Shown here one piece after another: positions 17,507 through 26,514 of a DNA stretch of 64,000 nucleotides. The notes beneath the pieces are model-generated. The model was not told the DNA's origin. It searched no databases and saw only the letters and a program-made list of their open reading frames with translations. The DNA comes from Bombella intestini (GTDB lineage: Bacteria > Pseudomonadota > Alphaproteobacteria > Acetobacterales > Acetobacteraceae). The translations under genes were made by a program, and so were the position numbers. Where the stretch lies: positions 310,001-374,000 of the forward strand of contig NZ_JATM01000001.1 of assembly GCF_002003665.1 (NCBI RefSeq). The letters are read 5' to 3'. The stretch's first letter is position 1. The number at the start of each line of letters is the position of its first letter.

Positions 17507-19045
17507 TCAGACCGGCAGTTCTTGTGGACGTTTATGAGCATACCAACGGACAATCAGCATGCGGGATAGTACCAGTGTCGTGAACAGTGTGGTGACGATA
17601 CCAATGGTGATGGTCAAGGCAAAGTTTCGGACAGCCCCAGTACCGAAGACAAAGAGCATGACATGCGCAAGAAAGGCTGTGGCATTACTGTCGATAATCG
17701 TACTCGTTGCCCGCTGGAACCCAGCCTGTAGAGCCTGAAGTGGCTTGCGCCCATTCCGGACTTCTTCCCGAATACGTTCATTGATGAGGATGTTAGCATC
17801 CACAGCCATACCGAGCGTCAACAAGATGCCTGCCATACCCGGCAATGTCAGGGTTGCTTCGAAAAGAGATAGAATAGCCAAAATCATGACAAGGTTGGCA
17901 AAAAGAGCAACATCCGCATAAAGGCCAAACCGACCGTAGAAGAGCAGCATGAACAGTACGACCAGCACAAAGCCAACAATAAGGCTGATAATACCTGCAT
18001 GAATGGATGCTGCACCTAGGCTTGGCCCAATGCTCCGCTGTTCCACCACGGTAAGCGGGGCGGGAAGCGCACCGGCACGTAGCAGTAATGCCAGATCAGA
18101 GGCCGACCGAGCCGTAAAGCTGCCTGTGATAATCCCTTGGCCAGCCGTAATTGGGCCATTGATGACCGGACTTGTCAGGATGCGGCCATCCAGCACGATA
18201 GCAAATGGCTTGCCAACATTCTGTGTTGTGATGCGGGCAAAGTCATCGGCTCCCTTATTGTCGAACTTCAATTCGACAACCCACTGTCCTTCGCTCATCG
18301 TGGCGGCAGCATCCGTCAGGTTAGCACCATCGACATCAATTCTGTCTTCCACAGCCAGCTCCCCACGCCCTTCGGACAAAGGCAGCATAGTTGTGCCGGG
18401 TCCAGCATGAATAGGGTCTGGAGAGACAAGGTGAAAGGTCATACGAGCCGTCGTACCGAGTAACGTTTTGATACGCTGAGGATCGCTAATGCCAGGGAGC
18501 TCCAGCACAATACGATCTTCACCTTCACGGGCGATGCTTGGATCAATGGCACCGGTGCTGTCGATACGGCGGCGCACGATCTCAATAGAACGTGAAACGG
18601 CCTCCCGGGCACGGCTACGGATGGCCTCTGGTGTCAGGCTGACGATAAACTGGCCATTCTTTTCACTGACAGCAAGTTCACCGGGACTAGATGGTGTCAG
18701 CCCTTCTAGAACTTTTCGGTCGCTATCTTTTTCGCTATCTGACCGAGGCGTAACCAGCACGGAAGCCATAGCATCATCACGCTCAATATTGCGATAGCCG
18801 AGATGAGCCGTCAGCAATCCCTGGCGTACTTCACCCTCTAGAGACTGAAGCCGGTCATGCTGGAGTGTCTTCGTATCCAGCTGCAACAGGAGATAGGAAC
18901 CACCTCGCAGATCAAGCCCAAGATGCACCTGATGCCAGGGCAGGAATGATGAGGGGGATTTCATGAAATTAGGAAGACAGAGGAGGGCACTGATCAGGCA
19001 GATGCCCACCACGCCTAACATCCTGAGGCGACTGTAATACAACAT
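17507..19045 (-). CDS. secD: Protein translocase subunit SecD
   Basis: Partner of SecF. One N-terminal TM helix is followed by HLGLDLRGGSYLLLQ, a large P1 periplasmic domain (with RIVLELPGI and the GRILTSPVINGPI region), and a C-terminal five-TM block containing GMAVDANILINERIREE, the conserved SecD signature. 512 aa, within the usual range for alphaproteobacteria, which have a shorter P1 head than E. coli. Divergent from the Gfo/Idh oxidoreductase gene. Confidence 0.97.
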   Translation of the reverse strand: MLYYSRLRMLGVVGICLISALLCLPNFMKSPSSFLPWHQVHLGLDLRGGSYLLLQLDTKTLQHDRLQSLEGEVRQGLLTAHLGYRNIERDDAMASVLVTPRSDSEKDSDRKVLEGLTPSSPGELAVSEKNGQFIVSLTPEAIRSRAREAVSRSIEIVRRRIDSTGAIDPSIAREGEDRIVLELPGISDPQRIKTLLGTTARMTFHLVSPDPIHAGPGTTMLPLSEGRGELAVEDRIDVDGANLTDAAATMSEGQWVVELKFDNKGADDFARITTQNVGKPFAIVLDGRILTSPVINGPITAGQGIITGSFTARSASDLALLLRAGALPAPLTVVEQRSIGPSLGAASIHAGIISLIVGFVLVVLFMLLFYGRFGLYADVALFANLVMILAILSLFEATLTLPGMAGILLTLGMAVDANILINERIREEVRNGRKPLQALQAGFQRATSTIIDSNATAFLAHVMLFVFGTGAVRNFALTITIGIVTTLFTTLVLSRMLIVRWYAHKRPQELPV

Positions 19046-19189
19046 AGGGGGTCAGAGAACCTCAAAAGCGTGAAGAGGAAGTGGCCAGAACTAATCTCGC
19101 AGATGGGGTGTGACCATGCCCGTTCCGGTCTTTTATTGCAACCATTATGCAGGGGTGTATAGCGTCTTGCACAACCTCCACTGGGTGCT

Positions 19190-20182
19190 ATGATCGCCCA
19201 CATGATAGAGAGACGGCCCCTTAATGTTGCCATTGCAGGCGCAGGCTATTTTGGCCGCTTCCATGCACTTCAGGCCTCCCGGCATAAGCGGGAGCATCTT
19301 GTTGGGCTTTATGACTCTGACCATGGACGGGCTCAAATAGTCTCACGAGAGGCAGGAACTATTGCCTTCAAGACCTATGAAGACTTGCTGAAACAGTGTG
19401 ACGCTGTTTTTATCGCTTCTCCCGCCGAGACACATTATCATCTAGCCCGACAGGCTTTAGAAGCCGGATGTCATGTAATGGTTGAGAAGCCCCTTGCTTC
19501 TACAAGGGAGGAAGGAGCGGAACTGGTTCGTTATGCGGAGGAACAGGGCCGCATTCTCCAAGTAGGGCATTTGTTACGTTACTCTGCTGAGCATCAGGCC
19601 ATTAGTACCCGCATAAAACATCCCCTTTATATCGAGGCTACAAGAATTGCCCCTTACAAGGAGCGGGGAACAGACGTATCTGTCGTGTTGGATCTGATGA
19701 TTCATGATCTAGATTTCATTCTTTCCCTTGTAGACAGTCCCATCGTGCATATTGACGCTATGGGGGCTGCTGTTTCCAGTGCGCATGAAGATATCGCGAA
19801 TGCTCGTGTCCGTTTTGAAAATGGTTGCGTTGCTTCCATTACGGCCAGTCGCATTTCGTTTAAAACCGAGCGTAGAATGCGCCTTTTTGCACAAGAAGGT
19901 TATCTTTCAGCAGATTTTATGAGCCGGAAGTTAACCTTCATCAATCGTGATGAGGGCATACTTTTGCCGAGCAGCAACGGTTTCAGACGGCAGAGCCTTC
20001 ATTGGAAAGAACATGATAACCTTGCCGCCGAGCATGATGCTTTTGTTGCATCCTGTCTGGATGGAGCCTCCGTAATGGTGGATGGACGGGCTGGGTTAAG
20101 GGCTCTTGACGCCGCCTTGAGAGTCGGAGAAGAGATACAGGCTGCACAGGCTCTGGTCCGGCAGGCGGGCTTGATTGACTGA
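19190..20182 (+). CDS. Gfo/Idh/MocA family NAD(P)-dependent oxidoreductase
   Basis: The N-terminal Rossmann fold reads NVAIAGAGYFGRFHA, followed by FIASPAETHYHLA and the family lysine in VMVEKPLA. The C-terminal alpha/beta domain has DLMIHDLDFILSLV, as in sugar or inositol dehydrogenases. 330 aa. The substrate cannot be named; members act on sugars, inositols or UDP-sugars. Two ATG codons (19190 and 19202) are possible and neither has a strong ribosome site. It stands alone, divergent from secD. Confidence 0.85.
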   Translation: MIAHMIERRPLNVAIAGAGYFGRFHALQASRHKREHLVGLYDSDHGRAQIVSREAGTIAFKTYEDLLKQCDAVFIASPAETHYHLARQALEAGCHVMVEKPLASTREEGAELVRYAEEQGRILQVGHLLRYSAEHQAISTRIKHPLYIEATRIAPYKERGTDVSVVLDLMIHDLDFILSLVDSPIVHIDAMGAAVSSAHEDIANARVRFENGCVASITASRISFKTERRMRLFAQEGYLSADFMSRKLTFINRDEGILLPSSNGFRRQSLHWKEHDNLAAEHDAFVASCLDGASVMVDGRAGLRALDAALRVGEEIQAAQALVRQAGLID

Positions 20183-20229
20183 CCGGCTTACCGCCCCATA
20201 ATTCCTTATACTATGGAGAGACAATTCTC

Positions 20230-20652
20230 ATGGACGTGACCGACTATACGCAGCAGCTTAATGCGATAAATCCGTATCTTAGCCTGCTGATCTTTGCCAT
20301 CCTTATGCTTTCCATGCTGGTGCTATATTTCCTGCCTAGCATTATCGCTATTATGCGACAGCACCCACAGAAATGGTTACTCATCGCCTTGAACGTATTT
20401 GCAGGCTGGACCGGGTTTTTCTGGATTGGTCTGCTCATTTGGGCGCTTTGGCCAAAAGAAAAATTAACCGCTTTCCAGGCCGGGCAAGAGCAGGGCTGGG
20501 GGCCTTATCAGGCACACAGTCAGACGCAATCTTTCGACGGTTCCGGCTCTACAGCTGAGACACTAGCTCAACTTGCTCGAATGAGAGATCACGGAACGCT
20601 GACAGAAGAAGAATTTACCAAGGCGAAAGAACGGCTCATCAATCGTCTGTAA
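20230..20652 (+). CDS. Membrane protein with Imm-like superinfection-immunity and SHOCT domains
   Basis: 140 residues. Two hydrophobic helices (about 19-45 and 56-76) enclose the short loop IIAIMRQHPQKWLLIALN, followed by FAGWTGFFWIGLLIWALWP; this is the pattern of the T4 Imm superinfection-immunity family. The last ~30 residues (LAQLARMRDHGTLTEEEFTKAKERLI) are a clear SHOCT domain. In T4, Imm blocks DNA entry of later phages; chromosomal relatives are common and mostly uncharacterised. GGAGAGAC lies before the ATG. No phage genes are nearby. Confidence 0.75.
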   Translation: MDVTDYTQQLNAINPYLSLLIFAILMLSMLVLYFLPSIIAIMRQHPQKWLLIALNVFAGWTGFFWIGLLIWALWPKEKLTAFQAGQEQGWGPYQAHSQTQSFDGSGSTAETLAQLARMRDHGTLTEEEFTKAKERLINRL

Positions 20653-20662
20653 GGCAATGCCA

Positions 20663-20697
20663 TTCCAGCCCGCCTACCTGCAATAGACGGGCTGGAA
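20663..20697. terminator. Hairpin between Imm-like gene and uup
   Basis: TTCCAGCCCG (20663-20672) pairs perfectly with CGGGCTGGAA (20688-20697) around a 15-base loop. No T-run follows on either side, so it is a probable transcript-end structure rather than a clear intrinsic terminator. Confidence 0.5.
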
Positions 20698-20711
20698 CAA
20701 TCCTACTGAGG

Positions 20712-22523
20712 TCACCCCTCCAGTTCTTCCCGTTTACTCTCTAACTCGACCCAGCGTTCTTCAGCGAGACTTAGTTTCTGTTCAGTCTCCGCCAATGCAG
20801 CTGTAATTTTTTCAAAACGGACTGGGTCTCGCGTATAAAGTTCAGGATCGGCCAGAGCGTTCCGGCAGAGTACTGCATCTTTTTCGAGTTTCTCGAGCTT
20901 TTCCGGCAGCTGGTCTAGTTCCCGCTGCTCCTTGTAGCTCAATTTAGCAGGGCTTTTTTCAGAGCGAGCGGAGGATGAATTTTTTTCATCTGAAGATGAT
21001 ACAGCATCTTTCTGCTGTCTTTCCGCAGGTTGTTGCCCCCTGCGTTGGACCAACATATCCGAATAGCCACCGGCATATTCAATCCAGCTACCATTACCTT
21101 CCGCGACTAAAGTGGATGTTGCTAACCTATCCAAAAAATCACGATCATGGCTGACGAGTAGGACTGTCCCAGCGTAATCGCCGAGCATGTCCTGCAATAG
21201 GTCTAGCGTTTCAAGATCCAGATCGTTCGTTGGCTCATCCAGCACTAGTAGATTGGAAGGGCGGGCAAGAGCTGCTGCCAAAGCCAACCGCCCACGCTCA
21301 CCTCCCGAAAGGTGGCTAACCGGTGTGCGTGCTTGCTCCGGCCGGAAGAGAAAGTCCTTCATGTAACCAATGACATGACGTTTCTCTGTACCAACCTGCA
21401 CCATCTCGCCATGGCCGTCCGTCAGGAAGTTCGCAACACTCTGATCTCCATCCAGCGCACTGCGCTGCTGGTCCAGTGTGACCATCTGAATAGATGGGCT
21501 ACGCTTAATCTCTCCTGTTTGCGGCTCCATATCACCTATAAGAAGGCGCAAGAGCGTTGTTTTCCCAGCGCCATTGGCGCCGCAAATACCTAGCCGGTCT
21601 CCCTTGGTAACCTTGAGTGTCAAATCAGAGATGAGGGGACGTTCGGGGTAGGTCCAGCCTATGGATTCGGCATCCATGACAATCTTGCTGGTGTTCTCCG
21701 CTTCACTGGCTTCAAGCTTTAGAGTGCCTCTCTGACGAGAAGCTACCTCACGTCGCTCTGCTCTCAGGGCTGCTAACTCGGCAACACGCCGGACGTTTCG
21801 CTTCCGCCGAGCTGTCACACCATATCGCATCCAGTCTTCTTCACGAGCGATCTGGCGATCCAGTTTATGAGCTGCTCGTTCGGCAAGTTCGATCTGTTCA
21901 TCTCGCCATGACTCGAAATGAGCAAAGCTAGCATCAAGCCTCTGCGTGCCACCCTGATCCAGCCAGATAACAGCCTTACACAAGGTTTCCAAAAAGCGAC
22001 GGTCATGGCTGATGATAACCATCCCGGCATTCGAGGCTAAAAGTTCTCGTTCCAGCCAAGCGATGCAGGGGAGGTCCAGATGATTGGTTGGCTCATCTAG
22101 CAGAAGAAGGTCAGGCTCAGTCGCTAGGGCACGAGCTAAAGCACTCCGGCGCGCTTCCCCTCCAGAAAGGCTGGCACATTTCTCATTACCGCTCATACCC
22201 AACTCGCTGAGCATGGAACGAGCTCGATAATGTGTCGTTTCATCCAAATCTGCCGTGACATAATCGAAGACTGTGTCCCAAACGGACAGATCCGGCTCCT
22301 GCGGCAGGTAATGTACTTTTAGGCCGGGCTGTAGAAAATGTTTCCCGCTATCAGCCTCCAGCTCTCCTGCAGCGATACGGAGCAGAGTGGATTTGCCCGA
22401 GCCATTACGCCCGACAAGGCAGAGCCTCTCGCCCGGTTGTACGGAGAGCGTAGCGCCGTCCAGTAGGGGACGCCCGCCCAGCGTGTATGAAATGTTCTGT
22501 AGATTGAGAATTGGTGCAGACAT
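20712..22523 (-). CDS. uup: ABC-F ATPase, Uup type
   Basis: A soluble ABC-F protein with two ATPase domains and no membrane part. Domain 1 has Walker A GRNGSGKSTLL, signature LSGGEARRSALARAL and LLLLDEPTNHLD. After a charged linker with many Arg, domain 2 has GANGAGKTTLL, LSGGERGRLALAAAL and LLVLDEPTNDLD. The last ~90 residues are a Lys/Glu-rich coiled coil, the Uup hallmark. Uup relatives act on ribosomes and affect transposon excision. 603 aa. Divergent from cydDC. Confidence 0.9.
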   Translation of the reverse strand: MSAPILNLQNISYTLGGRPLLDGATLSVQPGERLCLVGRNGSGKSTLLRIAAGELEADSGKHFLQPGLKVHYLPQEPDLSVWDTVFDYVTADLDETTHYRARSMLSELGMSGNEKCASLSGGEARRSALARALATEPDLLLLDEPTNHLDLPCIAWLERELLASNAGMVIISHDRRFLETLCKAVIWLDQGGTQRLDASFAHFESWRDEQIELAERAAHKLDRQIAREEDWMRYGVTARRKRNVRRVAELAALRAERREVASRQRGTLKLEASEAENTSKIVMDAESIGWTYPERPLISDLTLKVTKGDRLGICGANGAGKTTLLRLLIGDMEPQTGEIKRSPSIQMVTLDQQRSALDGDQSVANFLTDGHGEMVQVGTEKRHVIGYMKDFLFRPEQARTPVSHLSGGERGRLALAAALARPSNLLVLDEPTNDLDLETLDLLQDMLGDYAGTVLLVSHDRDFLDRLATSTLVAEGNGSWIEYAGGYSDMLVQRRGQQPAERQQKDAVSSSDEKNSSSARSEKSPAKLSYKEQRELDQLPEKLEKLEKDAVLCRNALADPELYTRDPVRFEKITAALAETEQKLSLAEERWVELESKREELEG

Positions 22524-22562
22524 GTGCCTGATGTGCGGAAAACTGAACAGATTTGCAATATG

Positions 22563-22636
22563 AAACAGGGAAAGAGATGTAAGAAAGATTTTTCCGATAG
22601 AAAACTTTTACTCTGTCTGTTTCTATTTCCCTGTTT
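22563..22636. repeat. Inverted repeat in the uup/cydD divergent region
   Basis: AAACAGGGAAA (22563-22573) and TTTCCCTGTTT (22626-22636) form a perfect 11-bp inverted repeat separated by 52 bases, in the 133-base gap between divergent genes. It could be a paired operator or a long hairpin in the cydD leader. No regulator can be named. Confidence 0.45.
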
Positions 22637-22656
22637 TCACCTGTATATATCCCCGC

Positions 22657-24351
22657 ATGAAGGCAGACAAGAAGATGCTAAAAAGCTGGGTACGGCAGCA
22701 GAATAGCGCCAATCGCTCGGCTACTATGATGATGGCTCTGGTGGGGATGTGTAACGTTCTTACCGGAATGGTTCTGGTGTGGAGCCTCGCTTCCATTCTG
22801 GCGGAGCTACTAGCAGACGGGCAGGGGATAACTCTGCGCTGGCTTGTACTCTTCGTCCTAGCTTCTGTCCTCCGTGTCATTCTGGGCTATGCGCAAGAAC
22901 AACTGGCTGTGTCCAGCGGTGAAAAAGCTCGCAAACGCTTGAGGCGTGAGTTGCTTGCTCGTTTCTTTGCACAAGGGCCTGCGTTACTTCGGCACCAGCA
23001 CAGCGCGGCACTGGCCTCCCTTCTGACAGATCGCATCGAAGCGTTAGAAGGGTATTTTGCCCGTTGGCTACCTGCCTCAGCCCTGTGGGTGGTAGCCCAG
23101 TGGTCTGTTGTGCTCGTTGTATTCTGGCAGAATCATCGTGCCGGTTTCATTTTGGGAGGGTGCTGCCTTTCTCTCCCAGTCTTTCAAGCTGTCTTTGGTA
23201 TTGCTACGGCCATTGCCTCACGTCGCCAACTGCTAGCACTCAACCGCCTTCAGGTTCGTTTTCTTGACCGCATCCGCGGTATCGCTACCATTGTGCTCTC
23301 GGGTAATGCAGAAAAGGATGCCCAGAACCTCGGTCATGCCGCTGATGAGTTACGTCAGCGGACCATGAAGGTGCTGCGTATGGCGTTCCTAACTTCCGCT
23401 TCAACCGACATTGCTATGATTGTCGCACTAGTCTGGATTGTGATCGACCAGCGTCACAGTCTGCTCCATGGTGGTTCCATCACACAAACAACTAGCATCC
23501 TGTTTGCTGTTCTTATGGTGCCAGAAGCCTTTGCACCATTCCGAGCTCTCTCTGCAGCTTATCAGGACAGGGCACAGATTACTAACAGTGGTGAGGCCAT
23601 CCAGAAACTACCGCTCCTACCTAAATTGACAGTAGAAGAATCCGCCACCCGTCTCGTCCCGGAACGGACGGATATGGGTATTGATCTGGCTGTGCGGAAT
23701 ATTTCCTATCAGTGGGTGGAGGACCGCCCCTTAGCACTAGACGATGTCTCCTTCCACCTCAAAGCCGGCGATATTGCCCTGCTAACTGGCCCTTCGGGAG
23801 CTGGAAAATCGACTCTTATAGAGATGCTTTTGGGCTTTATCCGTCCACTTGAAGGACATATCCTGCTTGGTGGTGCTGACCTTCAAACATTACAACCAGC
23901 CGATGTAACACGTCAGGTCAGTTGGATTGGTCAGAAGCCGGTTATTTTCGCTGGAACTCTGCGTGAGAACATCATGTTTGCAGCACCGGCTGCCTCAGAA
24001 AAACAGCTTCAAGAAGCTCTGGAGGCTTCTGCCATTGTGGATTATCTGCCTCTTTTGCCTGATGGACTGGAAACAAAACTAGGTGAGGGAGGGTATGGCC
24101 TTTCTGGCGGACAAGCACAGCGTATCGCTATTGCCAGAGCCTTCCTGAAAGATGCACCGTTACTCATCATGGATGAACCAACAGCCCATCTCGACCCTGC
24201 GACAGAACAGGACATACTTGTTTCCCTACGGCGCCTTCTAAAGGGACGCACCGCTCTGATCTCCACTCATTCTTCCCAGTTCCACAATATCGGCGAGACT
24301 GTGCATCTCGCTATCGAAAAAGGACGGGTTATGGAACAGGAGATTCTGTAA
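22657..24351 (+). CDS. cydD: Thiol reductant ABC exporter subunit CydD
   Basis: Half of the heterodimeric CydDC exporter of glutathione/cysteine, needed to assemble cytochrome bd. An N-terminal six-TM region (residues ~20-300) is followed by an ATPase domain with Walker A GPSGAGKSTLIEM, Q-loop region SWIGQKPVIFAGTLREN, signature LSGGQAQRIAIARA and Walker B LLIMDEPTAHLD. 564 aa. The stop overlaps the cydC start in TAATG. The cydAB oxidase genes are not in the window. Confidence 0.9.
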   Translation: MKADKKMLKSWVRQQNSANRSATMMMALVGMCNVLTGMVLVWSLASILAELLADGQGITLRWLVLFVLASVLRVILGYAQEQLAVSSGEKARKRLRRELLARFFAQGPALLRHQHSAALASLLTDRIEALEGYFARWLPASALWVVAQWSVVLVVFWQNHRAGFILGGCCLSLPVFQAVFGIATAIASRRQLLALNRLQVRFLDRIRGIATIVLSGNAEKDAQNLGHAADELRQRTMKVLRMAFLTSASTDIAMIVALVWIVIDQRHSLLHGGSITQTTSILFAVLMVPEAFAPFRALSAAYQDRAQITNSGEAIQKLPLLPKLTVEESATRLVPERTDMGIDLAVRNISYQWVEDRPLALDDVSFHLKAGDIALLTGPSGAGKSTLIEMLLGFIRPLEGHILLGGADLQTLQPADVTRQVSWIGQKPVIFAGTLRENIMFAAPAASEKQLQEALEASAIVDYLPLLPDGLETKLGEGGYGLSGGQAQRIAIARAFLKDAPLLIMDEPTAHLDPATEQDILVSLRRLLKGRTALISTHSSQFHNIGETVHLAIEKGRVMEQEIL

Positions 24352-25988
24352 TGAAACAGCTACAGCCATTATGGAATATATGGAAATCCCGTGGAGGTCG
24401 CCTGCTTGTGGGGCTTCTTCTGGCTGAACTCTCCGTCTGTGCCGCCTTTCTTCTCATGGGGCAGACAGGGTCTCGCCTCGGATTGATTGCTGTTGGTGGG
24501 GTCGCTGCATTCGGAATACTTAGATTTGCTGGGGCTTCCCGCATCATACTGCGTTATCTGGAACGTCTAGCAACACACGATGCTACCTTCCGGGTTTTGG
24601 CTGATATACGTCTCTGGTTTTATAGGGGGCTTGCCAAAGGAGCCGCAGCTGGACTGGGATTCCGCCGTTCTGGTGATCTATTGTCACGTCTTGTTGCTGA
24701 CGTGCAAAGCCTAGACAGCTTCTATCTACGTATTTTGGTTCCTCTGGCGACCGCCCTGTTTAGCCTGTGCATCGTCCTTTGGATCTGCCTGAAGGGAAGC
24801 GTCTTACTGGCATTCAGCATAGGAATTATTTTCTGTCTGGTCGCCTTTGCCTTACCTGCCCTCATGGCAAGAATCTCATATCGTTGGGGACCAGAACTCC
24901 AGAGAACACAGGCTGAAATGAATAATCAGGCCCTTGATCTTGTTGGCGGTATGCGTGAACTGCGGATTTTCGGACAGGAAGATGCAGCCACGAAGCGTTT
25001 CCTAGCGGCTGAGGATGTTTTCTATACAGCGCAACGTCAACAAGGACGTGCTATGGCGCATGTCCACGCACTGTCTCTGTTACTAACTCGTTTAGGTGTC
25101 ATATTTGCTTTAGCGGGGTGTGCTGGTTTCTTCTTCCCAAAAGAACAAGCAGTCATGGGAATTACCATTCTGTTTGTTGTCATGACCGCTCTCGACAATA
25201 TTGTAGACCTCCCGAGAGCCGGCTTGCTGTTTGGTCGTATCCGTCATGCGGCAGAGCGTGTCGTGGAAGCTACGATCGTTCCTGACGGAACGCCGAAGGA
25301 AGGAACAGAGCCTGCGCCTAATGGGCATGAAATTGAAGGAAAGAACATCACCTTTGGCTGGCTTCCAGATAAGACCATTCTGCACAATGTGAATTTCAGA
25401 ATCCGGGAAGGGGAAAGAGCAGCATTGATCGGACCTTCTGGCGCAGGAAAGTCCAGTCTTGCGGCTCTGCTTCTTAAGGTGGTTGCTCCTCAAAAGGGGA
25501 GTATCACTCTAGGTGGGCATGATATCGTTTCCATCCAGACTGAAGCTCTGCGGAGCAAAGTTGCGTGGCTCTCACAGTCAAGCCATCTTTTTGATGATAC
25601 AGTTCGCTCCAACCTTTTGCTGGGGAGAGATGGCGTCTCCGAAGACGTTATATGGGCGGCTCTTGAGCAAGCCCAGATTGCCGATTTCGTGCGCTCCCTG
25701 CCTGATGGGTTGGATAGCTGGATTGGTGAAAATGGATCACACATATCTGGAGGGCAGGGGCGTCGTATTGCTCTGGCTCGTGTCCTACTCTCCGATGCTC
25801 CGGTACTGATTCTTGATGAACCCGGTTCCGGGCTTGATATGGAGACCGAGCGCGCTTTTCTGGCAACCCTCAATCAGTTGGACCGTTCCCGTACTATCTT
25901 GCTGATCACTCATCGCCTTACGGGGGTAGAGCAGCTTGACCATCTGTGGACGATTCAGGATGGCACCTTAACCTCCCACTCTCTTTGA
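24351..25988 (+). CDS. cydC: Thiol reductant ABC exporter subunit CydC
   Basis: Second half of CydDC. A six-TM domain, with ILRYLERLATHDATFRVLADIR at its start as is typical for CydC, is followed by an ATPase domain: GPSGAGKSSLAALL, signature ISGGQGRRIALARVL and VLILDEPGSGLD. 545 aa. It overlaps cydD by one base, so the two subunits are made in equal amounts. Confidence 0.9.
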   Translation: MKQLQPLWNIWKSRGGRLLVGLLLAELSVCAAFLLMGQTGSRLGLIAVGGVAAFGILRFAGASRIILRYLERLATHDATFRVLADIRLWFYRGLAKGAAAGLGFRRSGDLLSRLVADVQSLDSFYLRILVPLATALFSLCIVLWICLKGSVLLAFSIGIIFCLVAFALPALMARISYRWGPELQRTQAEMNNQALDLVGGMRELRIFGQEDAATKRFLAAEDVFYTAQRQQGRAMAHVHALSLLLTRLGVIFALAGCAGFFFPKEQAVMGITILFVVMTALDNIVDLPRAGLLFGRIRHAAERVVEATIVPDGTPKEGTEPAPNGHEIEGKNITFGWLPDKTILHNVNFRIREGERAALIGPSGAGKSSLAALLLKVVAPQKGSITLGGHDIVSIQTEALRSKVAWLSQSSHLFDDTVRSNLLLGRDGVSEDVIWAALEQAQIADFVRSLPDGLDSWIGENGSHISGGQGRRIALARVLLSDAPVLILDEPGSGLDMETERAFLATLNQLDRSRTILLITHRLTGVEQLDHLWTIQDGTLTSHSL

Positions 25989-26097
25989 GAAGAGGGGCAT
26001 TTTTACTGTTATTGAGCGCTGGGCCATATTGACCACAGAGCAAAGCACGGGCAGTTAAAGATGAGGTTTTTTATCGCTGATGAGAAAAGGGGCTCCC

Positions 26098-26514
26098 ATG
26101 AAGAAGGTTTCTGCTTTCATGCGTCGTCTTGCTCCCGTGGGGGCGACTTCCCTCATGGTAGCCGGGCTTCTGGCTGGCTGTGTTTCGCACTTACCGCGAA
26201 ATGATTATGTCATTTTCTTTGATACAGAATCTGTGACGCTCACCCCTACGGGGAAAGCTATCATTGCTAGTGCTGTAGAGGCAGCTCATAAGCGTCACAT
26301 TTCGCATATCACTGTGGCCGGCTCTGCCGGGAAAAGTGGCGATGCGGATGTGTTGAAAAAAGTGGCTGATGCGCGGGCAGATACCGTGATTGATGTGCTG
26401 GTGCAGGATGGCATCAAACGTGAAGACATCCGGAAGGAAACTTTCATCCCGACAGATGTTGAGAATTCACGCGTTGCGTTCCGCCGTGTCACGGTTCATT
26501 TGGCCGACCATTGA
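26098..26514 (+). CDS. OmpA-like lipoprotein
   Basis: A lipoprotein signal with lipobox LAGC (Cys near residue 28) is followed by a short OmpA/MotB-type domain: NDYVIFFDTESVTLTPTGKAII, then ITVAGSAGKSGDADVL and ADARADTVIDVLVQDGI. It may contact peptidoglycan, though the usual LSxxRAxxV is altered to KKVADARADTV. ATG 26098 is chosen because AAAAGGGG precedes it at a good distance; a start at 26080 is less likely. 138 aa. Its last bases overlap the recQ start. Confidence 0.75.
   Translation: MKKVSAFMRRLAPVGATSLMVAGLLAGCVSHLPRNDYVIFFDTESVTLTPTGKAIIASAVEAAHKRHISHITVAGSAGKSGDADVLKKVADARADTVIDVLVQDGIKREDIRKETFIPTDVENSRVAFRRVTVHLADH

Noticed and set aside
25981-26000. Weak hairpin CTCTT/AAGAG after cydC followed by some T
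   Set aside because: The stem is only five bases; not strong enough to call a terminator.
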